A DNA stretch of 64,000 nucleotides from Cylindrodendrum hubeiense. Its lineage: Eukaryota; Ascomycota; Sordariomycetes; Hypocreales; Nectriaceae. Each line of letters starts with the position of its first letter. Positions within the stretch are counted from its first letter, which is position 1. Of this stretch, positions 36,016 through 47,800 are shown piece after piece. A program made the position numbers and the translations under genes. The notes beneath the pieces are model-generated. The model was not told the origin of the DNA, searched no databases, and saw nothing but the letters and a program-made list of their open reading frames with translations. The stretch spans positions 101,794-165,793 of the forward strand of contig JAANBB010000049.1 of NCBI GenBank assembly GCA_014621425.1, given 5' to 3'.

Positions 36016-36830
36016 TCATAACGCGCTTGTGCGGGAGGAAGATACATTTCGAATATACAATTCGGATGTATTGATATTTTCTTCGTGAGGGAAGCCCATG
36101 CACGTTGAGTCTATACACGGCGTACAGTGTTGCCTATCATGATTATCATTGAATGAAACGCTCGTTACGAAAGCGTCCAGATGGAGAGGGTTTGGGGTTT
36201 TACTATTGTCAGTCTCTTGTCGTCGTGCGGACAGGTTGTTAATATTCTACTGCACCCGTATCAAATCAATACTATGAGTGACGTACAGTCACTATTTTAC
36301 CTGGTTGAGTTGCCTTGAGTCATCCGATACATATTAACTGAGGTTACGATAGTTGTCGTATGTACAAAGAGTGATATGATGTAGCACATGGCATTGAACA
36401 CCATCAATGATTCTATTTATTTCTTGTCCAGGATCCAAAATCACGAAGATCATGACGATCCTATACATCGAGAGAACGTAGGGAAGGATTAAAATAAACT
36501 TGGAGCAATGTATCACAGCAAGCATAATCGTTTATCGAGACCTAAGAAGCGAACCCCAGAGTCAGTCTTGACATTCAGATACGCTGCTTCATATGCAACT
36601 CGGAAATGGATTCTCAGCCTTTGTCTGAGACAACGACGAAGTACGACAACATTATGGATCAGAGTTCAATTCACAGAGACGGGACAATCAGGTTGAGAAG
36701 ACAAAGTTGTTTGATAGGTATCAAGTACATAAAATATATTTGGAAAAAACAGGATCCATTAGGCCGGAAAACAAACACACGGCGGTCCGATCATTAACTT
36801 GGCGAAAGAAAGAAATTCCACTTTTTACTT
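36016..36830. other. convergent 3' region OPT / cpc1
   Basis: 815 AT-rich bases between two facing stop codons; no gene is seen. A TGAGTCA occurs near 36.32 kb but lies downstream of both genes. Confidence 0.5.
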
Positions 36831-37580
36831 TTACGCTCCAGAGTGAGCAAGAGCGATCTTCTTCCAATGGTCACGCTCAGCTTCCAACTTGGCAATCCTG
36901 TCCTCCAACTCGTCAAATCGCTGAGCCTTGCGCTCACGCGACTTTCGCGCTGCCAGAGTGTTTCGGGCACGCTTCATTGCGATGGTGTCGCTGGGGTCCT
37001 CCACAATGATAGGAGGCAATGGCTTATCTCGCTTACGAGCAGCCACTCCAGAAACAGATGAGTGGCGAGTAGAAGGAGGAGAGTTGCCTGGCTTTCGGCG
37101 ACCGGAAGGTGATGGGCGATCCACCAACTCAAGGTCATCCGACTGCTGGGCCGGTGAGTTGTCCACACTGGTCTGTTCGGGAACAGCGGTGGTATCCTGA
37201 GGGAACAGGGGAAACCAGGGGTCACCAGCGCCCTCGAATTCGGCGCTTCCGAAGTTCGGTGACACATCGTATCCATCGGTGAAGTCGGGAGACTCGTTGT
37301 AGATGGATGGGGAAGTCAGGGCCGTGAGGGCTGACGAGTTGGGAGCAGACATGAAAGGCTCATGAATGAGCAGATCATGGGGCGACACCGTGCCCAGATT
37401 GGAGGTAGAGCTGGAAGCACTGTTGAAATCAAAAACAGTGGGTACAGCCGGTGAGGAGAAGGCTGTGTTGGCCCCGCCCTCGAAGGCAGTGAACTCTTCG
37501 AGTTCGACGTCTAAAGGGGATGGTGAGCGAGTGGAATTAGGTGAAGAGGATGAGGGAGACAAACCTGCGGCGTTCATCAT
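36831..37580 (-). CDS. cpc1: bZIP regulator of cross-pathway amino acid control (Gcn4/CpcA orthologue)
   Basis: Activates amino acid biosynthesis genes on starvation; binds TGA(C/G)TCA as a dimer. Two exons, 37580-37565 and 37510-36831, give 231 aa from the first in-frame AUG (Met-Met-Asn-Ala-Ala). Acidic/Ser-rich activation segments include DVELEEFTAFEGG and FTDGYDVSPNF. The C-terminal bZIP has the basic region RARNTLAARKSRERK and the zipper FDELEDRIAKLEAERDHWKK, unmistakably Gcn4-like. The 54-nt intron is a multiple of three and free of stops, so retention would insert 18 residues. The leader carries two uORFs, and the coding frame stays open upstream to 38339. Located beside hom6, itself a classic target class. 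Confidence 0.94.
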   Translation of the reverse strand: MMNAAGLSPSSSSPNSTRSPSPLDVELEEFTAFEGGANTAFSSPAVPTVFDFNSASSSTSNLGTVSPHDLLIHEPFMSAPNSSALTALTSPSIYNESPDFTDGYDVSPNFGSAEFEGAGDPWFPLFPQDTTAVPEQTSVDNSPAQQSDDLELVDRPSPSGRRKPGNSPPSTRHSSVSGVAARKRDKPLPPIIVEDPSDTIAMKRARNTLAARKSRERKAQRFDELEDRIAKLEAERDHWKKIALAHSGA

Positions 37581-37860
37581 CTTGGCGGTTTGTTGGACGC
37601 TACCGGTACTTTGGGAAAAGAGGGGGACGGGAGGTCTAGCAGGACGAGACTGCTGATTCAAGGTGACGGACGACGAGGGAGCCGACGAAGCGTAAAACTG
37701 ATTCTGTAGGCGGTTGTTTGCAGGAGATGATGGATGACCAAAAGCCTGGAGTAACTGGGCTACTCGTTGGTTCTGAACAGCAGGGGAAACGGGCTGTTGA
37801 CGACGGTATTGCTGATGGGACGAGTGACGACGCTGTGATGGCAGCGATGTGGTTGACCGA

Positions 37861-37983
37861 TTAGGGGGCTGACGAGGCTGAGGCTGGTCGAACAAAACAA
37901 AGTCCTGTTGAGATGTTTCGGGACTCTGGAGCTGTTGATGCGCGGGTGCTGCCGGCAGATTCGAATTGGTGGAGGGAAGCCAT
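37861..37983 (-). promoter_or_regulatory. cpc1 uORF2 (41 codons including stop)
   Basis: AUG-initiated, ATG GCT TCC to TAA, in a frame different from CPC1, ending 280 bases before the main AUG. Expected to act as the inhibitory uORF that starvation lets ribosomes bypass, as in GCN4/cpc-1 control. Confidence 0.75.
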
Positions 37984-38194
37984 GGTGACTGGGGATCCGT
38001 GGTGAAGACTGGAAAGTCTTGGACTGAAATGTTGGCGGTTGTGAGGGGACTGGAGCTGAAGCTATACAAAGCAGGGCTGAAGTTCAGGTCGACCGGAAGG
38101 TGAGCTGAACGGGGGGATTGAGTGGAGTGATTTGGTTGAAAGTCCTGGGACTGAATTTTGACTTTGGGGGGGGAGACACCGAGGGGGGGGTGAT

Positions 38195-38203
38195 TTAAAA
38201 CAT
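38195..38203 (-). promoter_or_regulatory. cpc1 uORF1, minimal ORF ATG TTT TAA
   Basis: Encodes Met-Phe-stop and is the only other AUG between 38340 and 37580. Its small size and 5' position fit a reinitiation-permissive uORF1. Confidence 0.65.
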
Positions 38204-38583
38204 CGTGAGAGTCGCCTTGGGCGCAGAAGAATAGCTGGATGTGATGTGGAGATAGTATTTTGAAGTTGGGGGGGAAAGTTGGGTGAGGAAGAAGAGAGAG
38301 GAAAGTTGTGGACTGGAAAACGGGGACAATTTGTATTTCTCAGGCAGCAAACTTGGCCGGCGGGCACGAGGGCTGAGGGCTGTGGGCGAGGGCAGGCGCG
38401 GGAGGTGGCCGTCCAGCGACGTGCATGTACCCCATACAGCACCGAGTATGCGGGGGCATGGGACGCCCTAACGGGGATCTGCTGCAGACAAGGCAGCGCC
38501 GTGTTAGCCGGTTCAGGGAGGGTGCAGGTACCATCGGTACTATCGTACTGCGACGCCCTTTCGGAGAGACATGGCTCCGCCGA

Positions 38584-38590
38584 TGAGTCA
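38584..38590. promoter_or_regulatory. TGAGTCA, CPC1/Gcn4 site in the cpc1 promoter
   Basis: Perfect heptamer about 380 bases upstream of uORF1. Neurospora cpc-1 is known to be transcriptionally autoregulated through such sites. Confidence 0.5.
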
Positions 38591-40244
38591 CACCTCTGGC
38601 GCCAACCCGTTTGGGCCTGGCCGGTCCTGCCGGGTGCAACCAGCGCCTGAGACGGCGCCCTGCCTTGTGCCCTGTGCGCTCTAGGGCGTTAGGGCGTCCT
38701 TTGCCTGCCAGGATATGTACCTATCTTATCAACCTTACCAACCAGGACGCGAGCAACAGCGCCCTAGATTCCGCGGTAGGACACTCCTTTAGCCTAGACG
38801 GCCCTGCCAAAAGGGCCTGTGGCTCGTCTCTCTCTAGCTCCCCCAATCCCTCTCATGCAAGCCCTGTAGCTGGCCCCCCCCTCTCCACCCCCCCGGAGAG
38901 TAGGCCTAGCAGACCCAGCCCGCCTGCGCCCCAGCCCCAATTGGCGCAAAGCCCCATTGGCATTGGTATTGTGGTTGTGCAACCCATTGCACAGAGGCAG
39001 AGGCTCAGGGTTAAGGCGGCCGGCGGACCAATGTCCTGATTACCAATTGCCCGTTATCCTCCATCCTACCCCCAACCGCCACCACTAGCCAGTAGCTGCT
39101 CAGTACTTGCTTCAGCTGACGAAGGCGATGATGGAAGCAAAGGACGAATGCTCTGCAGTAGCCTCATGCATCCATGGATCAAAATTGCTGGCGTCGTTCT
39201 GCCTTCTTGTCTGCCTGCCCTCTGCGCCCTTCGGACTGCCCCCTGGTTTGGTTTCACCTTGTCCAATCCCGTCATTCCTAGCAGACAACAAGTCCGAGGA
39301 GATATTTTTTTGTTTTTCTCCAATTCTTTTTTGTCTGTCTCCTGAGCGGGCTGCTTATCTCGCACAGTAGCGTAGCCGTTTTCTTGCAGGCCCACACTGT
39401 GTTTGGAGAGAGAGAGCAAGAAAAAAAAAGAGGGCCCCAAACAATAAGACGGCATTGTTACAAGTAGCAATCCCCCATGTCCATGTCAGCAGCCACTGAC
39501 CGACAAGCCCCAAGCCCTGCGGCACAAATTATGAGGCAGCCGAGAGAGGCATTGGCATGCTTGTCAGCATCCAGCAAAATCCCGTGTTCCGAATTCGCAT
39601 GCACGCCGTCATGTGCTCACGGTTCCTGTCCGAGAAACTTGTAATTGTCGCATCAAATACAAACCTACGCAATCCGAGACGAATCTCTGCATGCGGAATA
39701 CCACCTCGATACGATATCAGCGTTAGTCCTTCGCACGGTGGAGGCTAAACAAGACGAGTTCCGCAACTCATGCAAGATGGAGGTGTGGAAACGCGGCGAC
39801 GGCCAGGCTCCTCCGTAACTGAAGCCAGCGTTGTTAGCTTGCGAAACTGGGGGCCCTTCTCGCTTCTCAGTTCCCTACCGTACAGGATTGCGGGCTCCGT
39901 ACGGATAGTACTCCGTTAGGGAAGCGATATTTGTCCAACACCATATTAATTAGGAACAACGGTACGGACCGCATAGTACTGTACAGTACGAAACCTCGTT
40001 CGCATGCAACAACCAACTTTAACCGGCCATCCACCAGAGAGGCAAAGCCTCGGATCCTCGGAGCCACCCATGCACTTAATTACCTCGTCTTACTTTTTCC
40101 CACCCATCCATCCCCTGCGCCGTCATTGGATCCCGCCGTTGTCGCTGTCCCATCGCCGTCCGCTGGTGCCGTGGGCATACGTAGTCGTATCCATTCCGTC
40201 GTACGGCCAAGACGCCGCCCTAGAAGCCGCCCTCGTCGAGGTCC
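38591..40244. other. intergenic region upstream of cpc1 and downstream of CCDC174
   Basis: 1.65 kb without a supported gene; C- and G-rich homopolymers are common. The right end is the CCDC174 3' side. Confidence 0.5.
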
Positions 40245-41213
40245 TCAGTCCCCCAGGCCGTCCAGGAACGAGTCCGCCTGCCGCTTTGCCCGCCGCGCCG
40301 CCATGTCTTGTCTGCGCCGCTCAATCTCCTGCCGCCGTGCCTCCTTCTGGTCCTCGCGTGTCCGGCGTTGACCCTCCGTCCGCTGCCGCTCCTCACCCAG
40401 TGATGCCATTTCCGCTGTCCGGGTCTCCTCATCCTTGCTAAACTGGTAGAAACCCGTGCCCTTGGTGCGGATTTCGTGGTTCGCATCGTAGTGTTGCGCC
40501 GGTGGTGGTGTTGCACTGCGGTCTCGCTTGCGTGCCAGCTCCTCCATCTTGTCGGCGTCCTCGGGGTTGAAGGCCATTGACTGCACTGCGTCGCCGAATA
40601 TCAGGTTGCTCGGTGCGCTGGGGCGCGCTGACATGCGCTCAAGCTCCTCGGCTCCCAGCAGACCACGCCGTACTCTGCGTTCCAATCTTTCCTTCTCTGC
40701 TTTGGTGACTTGCCGCGCACGTCCGAACTCATCCTCATACTCAACCAGTTCGCCGTCATCTGCGTCGTCATCATCGCTGCTGGTTGAATCATCCTCCTTC
40801 CCTTCCTCAACTTCCTGAGCCCATTTTCGATCAAAGTCTATCAGAGGCGCGGCCTCGTTCTCCTTGGGCACGTAATCACCCCTCTTCATAGCCGCGTAAA
40901 GTCGTGCTTTCTCTTCCATCCTGCGCTTTGCGCGCGCCAGTTCTTGCGTTTCCTCTTCGGTCCCAGTCACCTCCTTAAGCTGCAGCCTCTTGGGGCCATC
41001 CCTGGTCTCCTTGTTTCGTTTTGGTTTGCCTTTGAAAACATCATCTTTTCGCTCTTTGGGTGGGCGTGTTCGTCCTGATGACGTCGCGCCTGACGGAGCG
41101 TTTGATATGAGCGATGTCAGTTGAGCCGTAAAATCTAGCGACGTGGACAACGTTGCATCTCGTTTCTGCTTCTTGGGCGCCCGTTGGCCATACAAGTTTG
41201 GATCTTGTGGCAT
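40245..41213 (-). CDS. CCDC174-family coiled-coil nuclear protein
   Basis: Single exon, 322 aa from the ATG at 41213; an upstream in-frame ATG (41369) would add 52 residues that look non-conserved. The N-terminus DPNLYGQRAPKKQKRD and the central YEDEFGRARQV motif identify the CCDC174/DUF4078 family. The rest is highly charged: acidic cluster DDSTSSDDDDADDGE near residue 145, and a long Arg/Glu-rich coiled coil from about 240 to the end with KGTGFYQFSKDEE just before it. Human CCDC174 is nuclear and linked to the exon-junction and splicing machinery; the same is inferred here. Divergent from hom6. Confidence 0.88.
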   Translation of the reverse strand: MPQDPNLYGQRAPKKQKRDATLSTSLDFTAQLTSLISNAPSGATSSGRTRPPKERKDDVFKGKPKRNKETRDGPKRLQLKEVTGTEEETQELARAKRRMEEKARLYAAMKRGDYVPKENEAAPLIDFDRKWAQEVEEGKEDDSTSSDDDDADDGELVEYEDEFGRARQVTKAEKERLERRVRRGLLGAEELERMSARPSAPSNLIFGDAVQSMAFNPEDADKMEELARKRDRSATPPPAQHYDANHEIRTKGTGFYQFSKDEETRTAEMASLGEERQRTEGQRRTREDQKEARRQEIERRRQDMAARRAKRQADSFLDGLGD

Positions 41214-41706
41214 CTTGCTTGCTGTTCTGTATTGTAGTTTGCTTGTTCGTCGTAGGTGACAGTCCGTGGCTCGGATGCCAGATATTATGCTTGTTGATGT
41301 GTTAAGTTGCTCAGTTGTTGATGTTTGAAGTTGCCGGTCACGAATTAGCCTGAGGCAGTCAAACCCCATGGTCCGTCAACATTTACTGCCCAAGTCAACC
41401 AACCTAAGCTACGAGGCTACTTGGATCGTTCAGCCCTCTGGAATTCATTATCACCTTCAATTTGCAAAACATCTACTGCCCGATGGGTTCTCAACTAGGA
41501 TGTGCTATTGGAGAGGTGGATTTCTTGGGTATTTGCTTGTGATTATTGGTTCTTTCATGTGAGAGGTCGCCATGCCGTAGGGTAGGTTACCGCGGGGTTA
41601 GCTGGCGTGCTCGAGTCCCGCCCTATTGCCCCGCCATCCGCAACCGGAACTCAAGTTTGCTCAATCATCAAAAGCTTTTGAACGAATTCGCAGCTCAACA
41701 ACAGTC
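41214..41706. promoter_or_regulatory. divergent promoter CCDC174 / hom6
   Basis: 493 bases between divergent start codons. I do not see a TGA(C/G)TCA site in it. Confidence 0.45.
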
Positions 41707-42867
41707 ATGGCCGCCCCTAAGCAAGTTTTCATCGCCATCATTGGTATGTGTCACTTTGTAGGAGCGATGTTATTGATCAACGGACTAATCATTGATTGAT
41801 CTACAGGCGCCGGTGGCGTCGGCAAGGCCTTTATCGACCAGCTCCAGTCCCTCGCTGCTCGAAAGCCCTCTCCCAAGCTGACTCTCGCCTATATTGCTAC
41901 CAGCCGCAAGGCTCTCTTCAACGACGACTACTCTGGCATCAGCCTGGACAACGTCATCGACACCCTCGCTGCCTCGTCTAAGGCTCCCCTTGCCCTGTCC
42001 AAGGTCGTCGACTACCTCGCTGCGGCCCCCGCCAAGGTCGTTCTGGTCGATAACACCAGCTCTCAGGACGTCGCCGAGCTGTACCCTCTTGCCCTGAGCC
42101 GAGGCGTCAGCATTGTCACCCCCAACAAGAAGGGCTTCTCTGGCTCCTACAAGCTATGGCAGGATATCTTCTCCTCTGCCGAGTCATCGGGAGCTCGCGT
42201 CTACCATGAGTCGTCCGTTGGTGCCGGTCTACCCGTCATCTCCACCCTGAAGGACTTGGTTGAGACTGGTGACAAGGTCACCAAGATTGAGGGTGTCTTC
42301 AGTGGTACCATGTCCTTCCTCTTCAACTCCTTTGCGCCTACCGAGGGCCAGGGCGGCAAGTGGTCTGATGAGGTCAAGAATGCCAAGGCGCTCGGCTACA
42401 CTGAGCCTGATCCTCGGGATGACCTCAACGGTCTTGACGTTGCCCGAAAGCTGACCATCCTGGCTCGTCTGTCTGGCCTCCCCGTCGAGTCACCCACTGC
42501 TTTCCCTGTCCAAAGCTTGATCCCCAAGGAGCTTGAGTCCTGCACCAGCGGTGACGAGTTCCTCGAGAAGCTGTCCGCTTTTGACCACCAGATGGAGGAG
42601 ACTAAGGCTGCGGCTGAGAAGGCTGGAAAGGTTGTTCGATTCGTCGGCAGCATCGACACCGCCAGCAAGCAGGTCAAGGTTGGCCTCGAGCAGTTCGACC
42701 GCTCGCACCCCATTGCTGCGCTCAAGGGCAGCGACAACATCATCAGCTTCTACACCGAGCGGTACGGAAGCAACCCCCTGATCGTCCAGGGTGCTGGTGC
42801 TGGTGGTGACGTGACTGCCATGGGAGTGACTGCCGACCTGATCAAGGTTCTTGGACAGATTGCGTAA
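41707..42867 (+). CDS. hom6: homoserine dehydrogenase
   Basis: Reduces aspartate semialdehyde to homoserine in threonine, isoleucine and methionine synthesis (cytosol). Two exons, 41707-41743 and 41807-42867; 365 aa, as in yeast Hom6. The NAD(P) motif IAIIGAGGVGKAF spans the splice. Further family marks are VDNTSSQDVAELYP, VTPNKKGFSG, the VYHESSVGAGLPVI substrate/dimer segment, KIEGVFSGTMSFLFN and GYTEPDPRDDLNGLDVARK, which includes the catalytic Asp-Lys region. No aspartate kinase or ACT domain is fused. Lies 3.3 kb from the start of cpc1, whose product normally controls this pathway. Confidence 0.97.
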
Positions 42868-42937
42868 GCGTCGGATAGGATATAGCAAGAATAAAAATCG
42901 CTGGATGTTTGCAATTTCCCAGGCACTGATATATTGT

Positions 42938-42983
42938 TCGTGTCGTGTCGTGTCGTGTCGTATCGTGGCGTATCGTGGCGTAT
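42938..42983 (+). repeat. microsatellite, (TGTCG)4 then (TATCGTGGCG)2
   Basis: Fills the space between hom6's 3' end and the stop codon of the next, convergent gene; both units derive from the same five-base word. Confidence 0.85.
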
Positions 42984-43321
42984 CTATAAACGAAGAGTGG
43001 TTGTGTCCAGCCCCGTAGTCGTGGCGGAGGACTTCGGCTCGGTCGCAACGGCGACCGGAGGCTTCGGATCGTGAGGCGGGGCTGGAGTCCTATACATCCG
43101 CCACACCCATAGGAAGAGGTCCAGGACGATGAGGATAGTAATGGGGAGGAGAAAAATAAGCCCTAGGCCAAACTTTCCGTCTTGTTAGCGACCCAGGAAT
43201 AGGGCTGTCATAGGGGCGGGACACTTACACAGACAAGAGAGATGCAGTTGACGACAAAGGAGTACTCGGTCATCAGGGGACCGAGAAGATTCCATGACGA
43301 GTCTTGAGGTGAATGGGACAT
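42984..43321 (-). CDS. small single-pass membrane protein, unknown function
   Basis: Two exons, 43321-43229 and 43172-42984, give 93 aa. A short polar N-terminus (MSHSPQDSSWNLLGPL) is followed by a hydrophobic stretch of about 35 residues (residues 22-56) crossing the splice site, then RMYRTP and a Pro/Ala/Thr-rich tail. I do not recognise the family. Support comes from good splice signals (GTAAGT donor, GCTAAC branch site), a continuous membrane segment across the intron, and a compact divergent promoter of 271 bases shared with TRM8. Confidence 0.65.
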
Positions 43322-43592
43322 CGTGAAGGCAGTGGCGAGTTGTTTAGGAGAAGGAGGATCATATCTCATTAGCAGGTGATTTTGACTGTCATTGCCAGAA
43401 TCACGAGCATCCGCGGCAGGAGTCCGAGCTGCTCAGCTGGTTATGCCTGACCCGTTGTTTGGCAGGGGGGCCTGGCTCACCGCCTTCCGTATTCGGACAT
43501 GCGCAAAACACCAAGCCCACCCACAAAGGCCCTGCCTCCAAGGCTCGTCTTTGGGGTGTGCAACGTAAGAAAACATTTCAAAGGCGCGAACC

Positions 43593-44511
<919 letters not shown>

Positions 44512-44893
44512 GCCGCGAGATAAGAACAAGCCATAATGATGCGGCCCCTTGCATGGATCAGGATATGGGACGACGATTTATTCGAGTATCACATGCAATT
44601 CTGAGGCAGGCTGTGGTTCAAATACAGAACCTTGGAATGCGTGCCTGCAGTGGGAAGCTCACACGAGTCATGATTGCAACAGCAAATGGGCATTCAAAGC
44701 AATGCTCAAAACACATACAAATATACCTGAGAATCCAGCAACGCAAGAGAAACCGTGTTATCAATACAATCCGGACGTGGTCAATCAATGTACCTGCAGA
44801 CATCGGCTGGCCGTGGCGTGCATGGGCTTCCATGTCGTAGACGTTTTGACCGACAGGGGTAGATGCAGCAACCCACCGTAATCGTAATCGATA
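44512..44893. other. short intergenic region TRM8 / MDM1
   Basis: 382 bases between tandem genes: TRM8 3' UTR and MDM1 promoter; nothing else seen. Confidence 0.5.
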
Positions 44894-47800
44894 ATGGCAC
44901 GCCAGCGGATAGCACCACCGCCATCCCGACACGACACCTTACCAGACGATGCGGCTTCAACCACTGCCCCGGCGATGGCCCTCAAGCGAAGAGATGCGGC
45001 TTTAGCAGGACTCGCCGCCTTCGTGGCCTGGGGGTATGCTATCAACTGGCTCCCAGTGCTGCGCTGGGCCGGCTACGCCTTCGTCACTGGCGTCCTCGTC
45101 ACCCTCGCCGCCCTTGTGGCCTCCCTTGTCCTCACCTCGCGACGCCCCAGAGACCGCACGCCGCGGCCTCATGGCGCCGCATTTCTCGGCTCGCAGGCCT
45201 GGCGCACCGAGGTGCAGGCGCTGCGCAAACGACAGCTGTACACCCGAACCCCCATCGATCTCGACTCGCCCCGCGTCTCCTCGGCCGTCGACGGCTTCCT
45301 CGATCTAATACTCCGCGACTTCGTCGGCACCTGGTATTCGCACATCAGCCGCAACCCCACGTTCCCGAATGAGGTCGACCAGGCCATCCGCCAGGCCCTC
45401 ATGGGTCTGCGCGACTCGCTGCGGAACAAGGACCTGGCCGAGATTGTCACCAGCCGCTTGGTACCCCTCCTGACCGCCCACTTCCGCGACTTCTGTGAGG
45501 CGGAGCGGTCGGTTCGAGGGAGGAAGCTCAACCGCTCTGTCACCGAATCCGAGGAGCTGGATCTCGCCATTGCCTCCAAGTTCCGCGATGGCCGCTTACA
45601 CCCTGCTGCTTCTCTATCGTTCCCCGACACCAAGATGGTCCAGCAAGACTACCTTCGATCGTTGGTGACCAAGATTGTTCCCAAGCTGCTGCCCGAGAGC
45701 ATGCTGGCTAGCCGATCCGTCTCCATCATTATCCGCGAGGTTGTGAGCTGTGCTGTGCTCTTCCCGGTTGTCCAGCTCCTCTCCGAACCAGATACCTGGA
45801 ACCAGCTCATGGAGAACCTCGGCCGCTCACTGCTACAGGACAGATCGACTGTCCGCAAGCTCCGGGCAGCTCTGGACCAACACGCCTCCCCAGCCCCTAG
45901 ATCCGGCAAGCCAGCTTCGACGCCTCGCATTACCCCTGGCGACGGCGAGCGCAAGTTTGAGAAGTTTATACGTGCTATCCGTAAGGTCAATAACCTGTCA
46001 GATGCGCGCCGTTTCCGCAGTGAAGTCGCCAGTCAGCTTAAGCGTGATTCCTTGCAAGACAACCAGGACCAGGTCTATCTACGCCGACTGGAGATGGGAA
46101 AGCGCCTTCTTGACCAGAAAGTCAACCACCTAGCGGCTGGCGGCGACCGCCGTGCACCGATGCCAGCTCCGTTGCCAGCTACTTCCTCTCAATCTAGACT
46201 GGAGACGGCCTCCCTTGTCGAGCTGTTACGAGACTCTTCCGGACTATCTTACTTCATGGAGTACATGGATCGTCAGCGTCTCATGCCCTTGGTTCAGTTT
46301 TGGTTGGTTGTAGATGGCTTCCGTAACCCGCTGGAGGACGATGGGCAAGAAGACGAGCAGTTACCGTCAACACTACCCATGTGGACGGAGTCTGACAGAC
46401 TGGATCTTCAACAAATTGACCAAGCATATTTATCTAAACCCGAACTCAATATTTCGGCTTCTTCCACAACAGAACTTAAGGAGTTCCTCAAAACCGGCAA
46501 GTCTGCTACTCCGGCACAATACTACCGAGCTCGTCGAGCTATTCTGAAAGCTCAAAGCACCGTACTGGAGGAGATGCAATCGCGTTTCTTCCAGAGCTTC
46601 AAGAAGTCTGACCTTTACTACAAATGCATTGCTGCCCAAGAAGCATCCAGTGCAAACGCCGTCCGACCAGTGCCACCACCAGAACACCGCCCCAGTGCGA
46701 AAGCCTCGCAATCTTTCCAAGCGAAGCCTAGGCCAGTATCGCGCCTTGCTCCTCGACGGACTAGTCCTCTAGGTAGACGGTCCGGCTCAGCGTCTGATTT
46801 GAGATCTGCAAATGTTAATGGCAACGGTGTCGACCCTCTATCTCGGCCAAGACGGTCACTTGATGATGAATCACCGAACCCACTGTTTGACGATGATGAG
46901 CTAGAGCACGATGGCCTGGTTGATTCCGTACAGAGTCTCGACCAAGAGCCTCCTGGAGAGCAACCTCCAGATACCCAAGTTGTCCAAGCCGTGGAGAAAG
47001 CCCTTAACAATATTATGGAAGATGACCGTCCCTTGACCGCTGAAGACCTCCGCGCCTCTCTCTTTGAAGACCCCGTTGCTGCTGTCGAAGACAACTCGAG
47101 CCTCTTTTCCGGAAACGACAACGATTCCCATCGAGGCTCGATTGATAGCGGAATAAAACCTATCTTCTCTGGTAAGGAGGTTGATAAACCAAGTCTTTCG
47201 TCTCTGGGCCTGGTGAGCGCTGCGTCAAGAATAGGCGTGTTTGTCGACGATGATCTCTTTGGTGACGAAGACAAATACGCTGGGGAGGAGGTCGAAGATG
47301 GAGCGCCGCCCGAGGATGAAGATGAGGTGCACGAGGCTGCCCCGGGCGATCTTGGGCTAGCAGAAGCCATCACAGCCCTCACGAATGATATCGATCGCCT
47401 GGTGGCTCAGGAGGCGATTGTCGAATCACTTACAAGGAAAGCAGAGTTGACTAACAACACTGCCGAGTTACGAATTTTGAGAAAATCCAAGGCCAGTCTC
47501 CAGAGAGAAATCCGCCGCAAGGAGCTCCAACGACAGCAATATGTCGTGCAGGAGAGCGACAACAGTCTCTATGGTCGTTCTACAATCAGGATCAAATCAA
47601 TGCAAGTCGGAAGGGAAGAGGACGGCAGAGAATTCGCCCTTTATGTCGTCGAAGTGCAGAGGAATGCCGGAGAGCAAATGCCAGCAGCCTCATGGGCGAT
47701 TTCAAGACGATACAGCGAGTTCCACGAACTACATCAGAAACTACGATCCCGGTACCCTTCAGTACGAAACCTCGACTTTCCCCGACGGCGTATGGTGATG

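Larger units (their letters stand above)
37581..38339 (-). other. upstream extension of the CPC1 reading frame, no AUG
   Basis: Exactly 253 codons in the CPC1 frame between a TGA (38340-38342) and the main AUG, without one stop and without one in-frame AUG. The encoded peptide is protein-like (LPVDLNFSPALYSFSSSPL, VQDFPVFTTDPQSPWL) rather than random. Near-cognate codons such as CTG (38085-38087) and TTG (38067-38069) lie in frame. Published work on Neurospora cpc-1 describes such an extension with non-AUG initiation, so N-terminally extended isoforms are likely here too. Confidence 0.7.

Noticed and set aside
38340..38436. 31-residue AUG-initiated frame upstream of the cpc1 leader as a third uORF
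   Set aside because: It ends at the same place where the CPC1 frame opens and may lie upstream of the transcription start; not enough evidence to call it part of the leader.
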